A stretch of 64,000 nucleotides of DNA. Source: Lewinellaceae bacterium (lineage in GTDB: Bacteria; Bacteroidota; Bacteroidia; Chitinophagales; Saprospiraceae). Positions 58,856-64,000 of this stretch are shown here, in pieces (positions within the stretch are counted from its first letter, which is position 1; every line of letters starts with the position of its first letter). The stretch is from positions 186,001 through 250,000 of the forward strand of contig JACJYQ010000006.1 of the NCBI GenBank assembly GCA_020636025.1. The letters are read 5' to 3'. The notes under the pieces are model-generated. The model was given only the letters and a program-made list of their open reading frames with translations. It was not told where the DNA came from and did not search any database. Both the position numbers and the translations under genes were made by a program.

Positions 58856-60180
58856 TTGTGCTTTTTCACGGTGTATCCAAATCGTTTGGTAATCTTCACA
58901 CCGGAACTTTCCAAAAACTTGGTAGGCAATTCCCCGCCTGCGAATATGTACACCAGGTCGTTATCCATCGCAACAGGCTCCGCACCTTCCCCGGTCGACA
59001 TATACACCTTATCCATTTCTATGCTTTTCAGATTGCTGTTCAGGATCACCTCCATTTTCTGATGCTGCATGGCCGCCTCAAGCTTTTCCCGGTTCTTTGG
59101 TTTTAGTCGGCTAAAAGCATCTTTCCGATAGCTCAACCTCACCTTATTGGTATCCATCAGGGAAAGTGCCGCCTCTATGGCCGAATCACCACCGCCTACC
59201 ACTACCACGCGCTTTCCACTGATATTTTCCGGCTCCAGTAGTTTGTAAGCAACATTTTCCAGCCCTTCCCCGGGAATGCCCAGTTTGCGTGGACTGCCCC
59301 GGCGGCCGATGGCCAGCAGCACGTTTTTGGCCTTAAAAGATTCACCATTCTGGATATTTACCTGAAAACCATCCCTTTGCATTTCTATTCCTTCCACTTT
59401 GGAATGTTCGCGTATGGTGATGTTGTTTTTTTCCAACACCGGTTTCCAAAGGCCTAGCAGTTCCGATTTACTGGTATCGAACAGTTTTACTTTCCCATGA
59501 AGCGGCAGATTCATCGGAGCGGTCATGACAATTTTGGAACGAGGGAAATTGTACACGGTCCCGCCAAGCGAATCTTGTTCCAGTGTCAAAAAGTTCAGGT
59601 TGTGTTTTTTGGCGGTCAGGGAAGCCGAAATGCCGGCTGGACCGGCGCCGACAATGATCAGATCGTACATAGACGCGTCGCGGCTGAAACCCGATTTGGA
59701 TATGCTGTCCACGGCAGCCTCACCCTGCTCTACACTGTTTTTGATCAAACCCATACCTCCAAGTTCGCCGGCGATGTAAATTCCGGGTACATTGGTTTCA
59801 AAATTTTGATTCACATGCGGCAGGTCCACCCCTCTCCTTTCGGTACCGATCACCAAGGAAATCGCTTCAACAGGACAGGCATGAAAACAGGCGCCATGTC
59901 CAATGCATTGGGAAGCATTGATCAGTGCTGCGCCGCCATCCACTATGCCCAGGATATCTTTTTCCGGACAAGCTTCTACGCAGGCGCCACTTTTTATACA
60001 AGTATTCAGGTTGATGTGCGGATGCAGCGATACCGGCTCAAAAGTGCCATCCTGTTTGGCCCGTTCAATTTTCACAGCCGTCTTTTTAGAGGTCTTCCGC
60101 TGACTCCTCAGGTAAATGAATACCACCAGGATGCAAAAGAGAAAAACAACTCCGTATATGACAATTTCTTCGAACAGCAT
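58852..60180 (-). CDS. Membrane-anchored Fe-S / FAD / NAD(P) oxidoreductase
   Basis: The 442-residue protein starts at the ATG at 60180, 16 bp after the upstream gene. One N-terminal helix (IVIYGVVFLFCILVVFIYL) is followed by many Arg/Lys, which puts the rest in the cytoplasm. Two ferredoxin-like motifs follow: CIKSGACVEACPEKD and CIGHGACFHACPVEA. In both, the second Cys of CX2CX2CX3C is replaced (Ser, His). An NAD(P)-linked flavoprotein domain completes it, with FAD motif IIVGAGPAGISA, GGTVYNFP and nucleotide motif RVVVVGGGDSAIEAALSL. It resembles thioredoxin-reductase-like enzymes. It probably passes electrons between NAD(P)H and the membrane/cytochrome chain. Confidence 0.87.
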   Translation of the reverse strand: MLFEEIVIYGVVFLFCILVVFIYLRSQRKTSKKTAVKIERAKQDGTFEPVSLHPHINLNTCIKSGACVEACPEKDILGIVDGGAALINASQCIGHGACFHACPVEAISLVIGTERRGVDLPHVNQNFETNVPGIYIAGELGGMGLIKNSVEQGEAAVDSISKSGFSRDASMYDLIIVGAGPAGISASLTAKKHNLNFLTLEQDSLGGTVYNFPRSKIVMTAPMNLPLHGKVKLFDTSKSELLGLWKPVLEKNNITIREHSKVEGIEMQRDGFQVNIQNGESFKAKNVLLAIGRRGSPRKLGIPGEGLENVAYKLLEPENISGKRVVVVGGGDSAIEAALSLMDTNKVRLSYRKDAFSRLKPKNREKLEAAMQHQKMEVILNSNLKSIEMDKVYMSTGEGAEPVAMDNDLVYIFAGGELPTKFLESSGVKITKRFGYTVKKHK

Positions 60181-60196
60181 GTATGCAATTGTCAGG

Positions 60197-61051
60197 TTAA
60201 AAGATCCATCGATAGCCAAGCGCAAGTGTTACCCCCACATGAATGACCATGATGACCAGCATGACCAGGGCGAATGGCAAATGCGCGACGTGCCAGTATT
60301 TGAACAGTTTCTGCATGCTCTGCAAACGACTGATCCGGTTTTGCAGGGCTATTTCATTTTTCACGAGTTTTACCGCCTTCCGGATTTCGGTTCCCGGCAA
60401 ACGGTTTGCCCGCATCACATTTTTAATGGTGCTGATGGCTTTGCGGGACTGAAAGTATTGCTCAACAAATCCGCGCTGATGCGATTCTGTTCCCATGGCA
60501 GCGGCTAGTTGATTATGGTAGCTCGACTCTTCCAGTTTGTACTGGTCCCTGAGCACCTCTGTCAAGTTCCCCTTCATGGCTTTCACCTCATTTAAACTCA
60601 GCTCCCGGCCCTCGATAGACCGCGGAATCTGGATGTAAATAAAGCGACCAACCACTCCACTGGCTACCACGGCCACCATGCTCCAGAAACTAACCGATAC
60701 GATACCGCCAAACTTAAAAGCCGTGTGAAAAAGGATCATGATCGGACCAAGCGTGCACAGGAAAATATGAAACTCCAGCCAGTATTTCAGGCGGCCAAGT
60801 CGTGCAAGGGATTTGAATTTTTTCTTGGCCATATAGCCAAATACACCGATCAGGATAAGGAGAGTACCAACAATTCCGAGTCCGTGGCCGTAGATGCCAC
60901 TTGGTTTGAATTGTTCGTGATCGGGATGATAAAAGCGTTCTTCCAGGGGTGTATTGTAATAGGAATACCCTTTTACAAACAGGTAAATTGAGGTAGCTAC
61001 AACAATAGTTACCAATATTGCTATGTAAATTCTGTGGGCCAGTTTAGACAT
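60197..61051 (-). CDS. Polytopic membrane protein, b-type cytochrome-like
   Basis: The 284-residue protein starts at the ATG at 61051; the in-frame codon at 61057 is TTG. It has about five membrane helices: near residues 10-28, 55-75 (GHGLGIVGTLLILIGVFGYM), 92-112 (YWLEFHIFLCTLGPIMILFH), 116-138 and 258-280 (FALVMLVIMVIHVGVTLALG). Histidines at helix ends (YGHG, EFHIF, ILFHTAF, YWHVAH, VIHVG) are placed as heme b ligands might be. A long cytoplasmic Lys/Arg-rich loop separates helices 4 and 5. It is the first gene of the cytochrome cluster. A role in moving electrons from quinol or the flavoprotein across the inner membrane is likely but unproven. Confidence 0.72.
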   Translation of the reverse strand: MSKLAHRIYIAILVTIVVATSIYLFVKGYSYYNTPLEERFYHPDHEQFKPSGIYGHGLGIVGTLLILIGVFGYMAKKKFKSLARLGRLKYWLEFHIFLCTLGPIMILFHTAFKFGGIVSVSFWSMVAVVASGVVGRFIYIQIPRSIEGRELSLNEVKAMKGNLTEVLRDQYKLEESSYHNQLAAAMGTESHQRGFVEQYFQSRKAISTIKNVMRANRLPGTEIRKAVKLVKNEIALQNRISRLQSMQKLFKYWHVAHLPFALVMLVIMVIHVGVTLALGYRWIF

Positions 61052-61324
61052 ATTCAATTACGATCATTCACCGCAGCCACCAATTTCAGGAGGCAAATTC
61101 CACGGACTGTGTTATTTTGTCATAACTTGAGGATTTTGGGGGGTGTATCGGAAAGGGAACCAAATACGGGAAGAATATCCCGGGCTTCCATACTAGTTCG
61201 TAAAAGGCATGTGTTAGGGTTGCCAATGATGGCTCCTTTTTTCAGGAAATTGTCATTTTTTTTTCAAAGCTCCGCTTTAAGGAGTTCTTTTGCGATGAAA
61301 ACTTCACAATACTGGACAGTTTTA

Positions 61325-61420
61325 TCGCAAAGGATGCAAAGCAGAAAACGCAAAGTTTGCAAAGATATAATTGACTGTGTTTTGCGGCCTTTGCGAAAAC
61401 CTTTGCGGTCTCTGCGTGAA
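61325..61420. repeat. Degenerate GCAAAG / CTTTGCG-rich repeat upstream of the cytochrome cluster
   Basis: GCAAAG-type words (TCGCAAAGGATGCAAAG, ACGCAAAGTTTGCAAAG) are followed by their complement (TTTGCGGCCTTTGCG, CCTTTGCGGTCTCTGCG), giving a long imperfect palindrome. It lies in the 573-bp gap (61052-61624) between the divergent cytochrome cluster and the sigma factor gene. No gene was seen in the gap. On the minus strand TATCTTTG at 61360-61367 matches the -7 consensus but is 309 bp from the first gene. Confidence 0.6.
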
Positions 61421-61624
61421 ATAAAATGCCAGATAGTGTGGGTTAAATTATATGGGAAGTTCGTTTTAAAGTTTTCTTTAGATTTTTACTGAACCAACAA
61501 ATACCTATTTGAATCCACTCTAATCCTCGTGAAAAAAACTGTCCGCCATTTTGCAACTTTATCAAAGCCCCTAAACAATATGGGCAACCATTTTGCCTTT
61601 TTATCCGAATAATTTATTGGGTGA

Positions 61625-62185
61625 ATGAATACCAGCCGGTTAAACGTAATAATTGAAGGTTGTCGCCGACAGGATCGTGCTCTGCAAAAAGAACTCTATC
61701 AGTTGTTCTATCAGTACACGCTGTCTGTGTGTCTCAATTATTCGGGCAAAATAGAAGAAGCGAGAGAGGTTGTAAATGATGTTTTTTTAAAGGTATTCGA
61801 TAAAATTGACCAATATAATCCGTCGCAGCCGTTTAAGCCCTGGCTTAACAGAATAGCTGTTTATACCGCCATTGATTACTACAGGAAGCATATCAAAAAC
61901 GAACTTCCCACCGCCGATTTATCTTTAATCCCTGACATCCCCGATTCTTTGGAGATTTTCGCAAAAATCTCAGCTGAAGAACTTCGAAGTCTGGTACAAC
62001 AACTTTCCCCGGCATGCCGTGCAGCCATAAACCTGTACGCCATTGAAGGGTACGACCACAGTGAAATAGCCAGCATGCTGGGTATTTCCGTTGGTACATC
62101 CAAATCGAATCTTTTCAAGGCCAGGGAAAAGTTGAGAGTATTAATTCAGGAACAAGAGCACAAAAAACCACCGGCTAAGTCCTAA
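61625..62185 (+). CDS. ECF-type RNA polymerase sigma factor
   Basis: The 186-residue protein has sigma-70 region 2 (ELYQLFYQYTLSVCLNYSGKIEEAREVVNDVFLKVFDKI in part, then KPWLNRIAVYTAIDYYRK). Region 4 follows (LVQQLSPACRAAINLYAIEGYDHSEIASMLGISVGTSKSNLFKAREKL in segments). Region 3 is missing, as in all ECF sigma factors. The gene directly downstream, two bases away, encodes a one-helix membrane protein that is the likely anti-sigma partner. It is divergent from the cytochrome cluster; whether it controls that cluster is unknown. Confidence 0.93.
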   Translation: MNTSRLNVIIEGCRRQDRALQKELYQLFYQYTLSVCLNYSGKIEEAREVVNDVFLKVFDKIDQYNPSQPFKPWLNRIAVYTAIDYYRKHIKNELPTADLSLIPDIPDSLEIFAKISAEELRSLVQQLSPACRAAINLYAIEGYDHSEIASMLGISVGTSKSNLFKAREKLRVLIQEQEHKKPPAKS

Positions 62186-62187
62186 CG

Positions 62188-63477
62188 ATGGAAGACTCTG
62201 AATTTGACAAATTATACGCTGACAAGATGCGCCAGGCCGGCGCACCCGATTTCAGTGATGAGGACTGGGAGCGACTACAGCCCCGGCTCGACGCTGCCGA
62301 TCGCAAGCGCTGGCGTACAATACCTCTTTGGTGGCTGGGGGTATTGAGCGGACTCTTGTTGTTGTCCAACCTGTTTTGGTGGTGGATGTGGCATCAAGGG
62401 AATTCAAATACTTCCGATCAAGGGCAAATAGAAAAACACACTACTACCATCATTCGCGATACGGTTTGGGATAATAAAGTGATTGTACGTTACGATACCG
62501 TGTACCGTACCATACGATACCAATTATCTGAAAGTCTGAGTCAATCCCAAACAACTACATCCAAGGCTCCTGATAACAGCACAGCAGGTATTTCAGCGGC
62601 TGATCTGCCTGCGGACAAAGGGTCACAAGCAAATACAAATACATCGGATAACAGCTCGGCATCAGCTTCGCCTGCACCTCTTGGTAATGATCCAAACGCC
62701 AACACAGATGTAAAAGGTCAGGAAACAACCGTACAAAATGCCTGGGAACAAGCACTGGATCAGCTGCCGGTTATTCCCGACCCAATTCCTGCACCTACAT
62801 ACGAACCTGATTTTCTGACATTTGATGTGCCGCCGGTAGTAAAAAAACCGGCGCGCAAACCACTAGTACTCAAACCCAGGCAGGTGAGAGTTGGACCTGA
62901 ACTTGGCCTGTTGATACCCAAGTCGCCCTACCTGTCAAGTGGCGCAGGATTTTTCACCGGACTTTCCGGCGAACTGGCTTTTTCCGAAAATCTGGCTATG
63001 ACCTTTTCCGGAACTTATGGGTTCCTAGGATTCAAAGGCCGCGAATACCATGAATCGCTTGGACTTCCACCATTCAAACCAAAAGGCGTAGATACCTTCT
63101 CCATCAGGTACTATGAAACAGAGGAGCATCTGAAACCAACACTTCAGTTTGCCCTTGGCTTCCGATACTGGATAGCTGCACAGCGAAAACTGAGTCCATA
63201 CCTTGGTCTTGGCTATGCCATGCAATGGCAGTTGCCGTACGAATTAAAGGTAGAGTACATAGATGTTGTTCAGGGAAACAACCGGGAATCTTCTGTGCAT
63301 GTTCCTTTTGACCGCTCTCCATTGCCCATGCTTGATTTGGGCATTGGCATACGATATAAAATTGGCCAACATTGGCGCCTGCAAACGGGGCTTGGCTTGC
63401 AATACGAACTCGATCCGGAGCGGAGAGGGATTCCGTATTACTGGAGCTGGAGGAACGGAGTGCTTTATGCTTTTTAA
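62188..63477 (+). CDS. Membrane protein downstream of the sigma factor, probable anti-sigma/barrel-like fusion
   Basis: The 429-residue protein has a short cytoplasmic N-terminus of about 45 residues (EFDKLYADKMRQAG, FSDEDWERLQPRLDAADRKRW). One membrane helix (LWWLGVLSGLLLLSNLFWWWMW) and a Ser/Thr/Asn-rich periplasmic linker (about 70-195) come next. A strand-rich C-terminal region (RVGPELGLLIPKSPYLSSGAGFFTG ... WRLQTGLGLQYELDPERRG) resembles outer-membrane barrel proteins. The FSDEDW..L motif next to an ECF gene is typical of Bacteroidota anti-sigma partners. If the C-terminal part inserts in the outer membrane, the protein spans both membranes. The two-base spacing shows operon structure. 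Confidence 0.75.
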   Translation: MEDSEFDKLYADKMRQAGAPDFSDEDWERLQPRLDAADRKRWRTIPLWWLGVLSGLLLLSNLFWWWMWHQGNSNTSDQGQIEKHTTTIIRDTVWDNKVIVRYDTVYRTIRYQLSESLSQSQTTTSKAPDNSTAGISAADLPADKGSQANTNTSDNSSASASPAPLGNDPNANTDVKGQETTVQNAWEQALDQLPVIPDPIPAPTYEPDFLTFDVPPVVKKPARKPLVLKPRQVRVGPELGLLIPKSPYLSSGAGFFTGLSGELAFSENLAMTFSGTYGFLGFKGREYHESLGLPPFKPKGVDTFSIRYYETEEHLKPTLQFALGFRYWIAAQRKLSPYLGLGYAMQWQLPYELKVEYIDVVQGNNRESSVHVPFDRSPLPMLDLGIGIRYKIGQHWRLQTGLGLQYELDPERRGIPYYWSWRNGVLYAF

Positions 63478-63513
63478 ACTTCGGAGTTCGAAAGGAATGA
63501 TGAAGTTTACAAG

Positions 63514-64000
63514 CTAAAGTTCCAGCATATAATACGAATCACAGCTGCTGTGTCCGGTATTCCCACAAGGTGTTGACATTTTTTGAAAACCCATTTTTGC
63601 ATATAACTGGTTGGCGGCCTCCATTCTTTCCACGGTTTCCAGGTAACAGTGTTTATAGCCTTTTCTACGGGCTACTTCCAAACAATGAGTCAACAGCTTT
63701 TTCCCCCATCCCAGGCCTCTCAGCTCTGAGTAGAAGTACATTTTCTTTAGTTCGCACACATCCGCATCTCCATTTGCCAAAGGTCCGATGCCCCCGCAAC
63801 CCAGAATTTTACCCTGTCGGTCTTCAATCACAAAAAAAGCTGATAGCTCATTGTCGTAAGTATTGAACATGTCGTCCACCTCCGGATCCTGAATGGAATA
63901 GCCTTCTCCCACGCAGTGGAATTCGGTCATGACCCTGCGAATGACGTTGGCCACCTGTGGGTTGTCTTTCTGCTGGATTGGGCGGAAGGTGTGGTTGGTG
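63514..64000 (-). CDS. GNAT-family N-acetyltransferase, 5' end outside window
   Basis: The frame is open to the window edge and reads FRPIQQKDNPQVANVIRRVMTEF at its visible start, the usual beginning of this family, so the true start lies beyond base 64000. Motif A is ELKKMYFYSELRGLGWGKKLLTHCLEVA with the RGLGWG acetyl-CoA loop, and the C-terminal motif is AANQLYAKMGFQK. At least 162 residues are present. The substrate is unknown. It is unlike the acetyltransferase at 14684. It converges on the anti-sigma-like gene. Confidence 0.88.
   Translation of the reverse strand, partial: TNHTFRPIQQKDNPQVANVIRRVMTEFHCVGEGYSIQDPEVDDMFNTYDNELSAFFVIEDRQGKILGCGGIGPLANGDADVCELKKMYFYSELRGLGWGKKLLTHCLEVARRKGYKHCYLETVERMEAANQLYAKMGFQKMSTPCGNTGHSSCDSYYMLEL

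Overview
The window looks like a chromosomal segment of a gliding Bacteroidota bacterium, most likely of the Saprospiria/Lewinellaceae type. The reasons are a GldJ-type gliding lipoprotein, three secreted proteins ending in type IX secretion (T9SS) sorting domains, a one-piece hybrid two-component regulator, promoters with the Bacteroidota TTTG / TAnnTTTG boxes, and intergenic DNA full of palindromes and 7-bp tandem repeats. The placement below phylum level is inference.

Layout. 1-14.3 kb is mostly core genome: the 3' part of gldJ, mazG, a NarL-type response regulator, an exbB-exbD-tonB operon, two paralogous small secreted proteins, a PhoD-like phosphatase, gpsA, lon and mnmG. 14.3-31 kb holds an acetyltransferase, large T9SS cargo proteins (one of about 2350 residues with LamG-like domains), a tail-collar-like secreted protein and a 1386-residue hybrid sensor/AraC regulator. 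31-36 kb has a TetR-hydrolase operon with a clear operator, a DUF2306-like membrane protein, a SulP transporter and a methyltransferase. 36-42.3 kb is accessory: another T9SS protein, an orphan contractile-tail sheath protein, a DUF4143 ATPase between two copies of a hairpin repeat, and an IS3-family element. 61.6-64 kb has an ECF sigma factor, its probable membrane partner, and an acetyltransferase that runs off the end.

The most striking region is 42.4-61.1 kb. On the minus strand, reading 61.05 to 45.9 kb, lie a b-type-cytochrome-like membrane protein, a membrane-anchored Fe-S/FAD/NAD(P) oxidoreductase, and four secreted multiheme c-type cytochromes with 23, 25, 13 and 73 CXXCH motifs (134 counted by hand). 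An outer-membrane beta-barrel protein and an OB-fold-like lipoprotein follow. Converging on them is a fused ResB-CcsA cytochrome c synthase (system II). The 73-heme protein (1832 residues) is built from about nine six-heme units that repeat at 444 bp, with a higher-order 888-bp (12-heme) duplication. The 13-, 25- and 73-heme proteins share the same N- and C-terminal caps and differ in the number of internal modules. The layout suggests an electron route from cytoplasmic NAD(P)H or quinol through the inner membrane, a very long heme chain and an outer-membrane barrel. This is inference; the electron donor, acceptor and direction cannot be read from the sequence.

The intergenic DNA carries several repeat families: heptanucleotide arrays (one has entered the receiver domain of the hybrid regulator), at least five kinds of palindrome, a GCGTTTGGTGTT hairpin in three copies, and a truncated second copy of the acetyltransferase 3' end with its flank. 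I recognised no rRNA, tRNA or CRISPR array.
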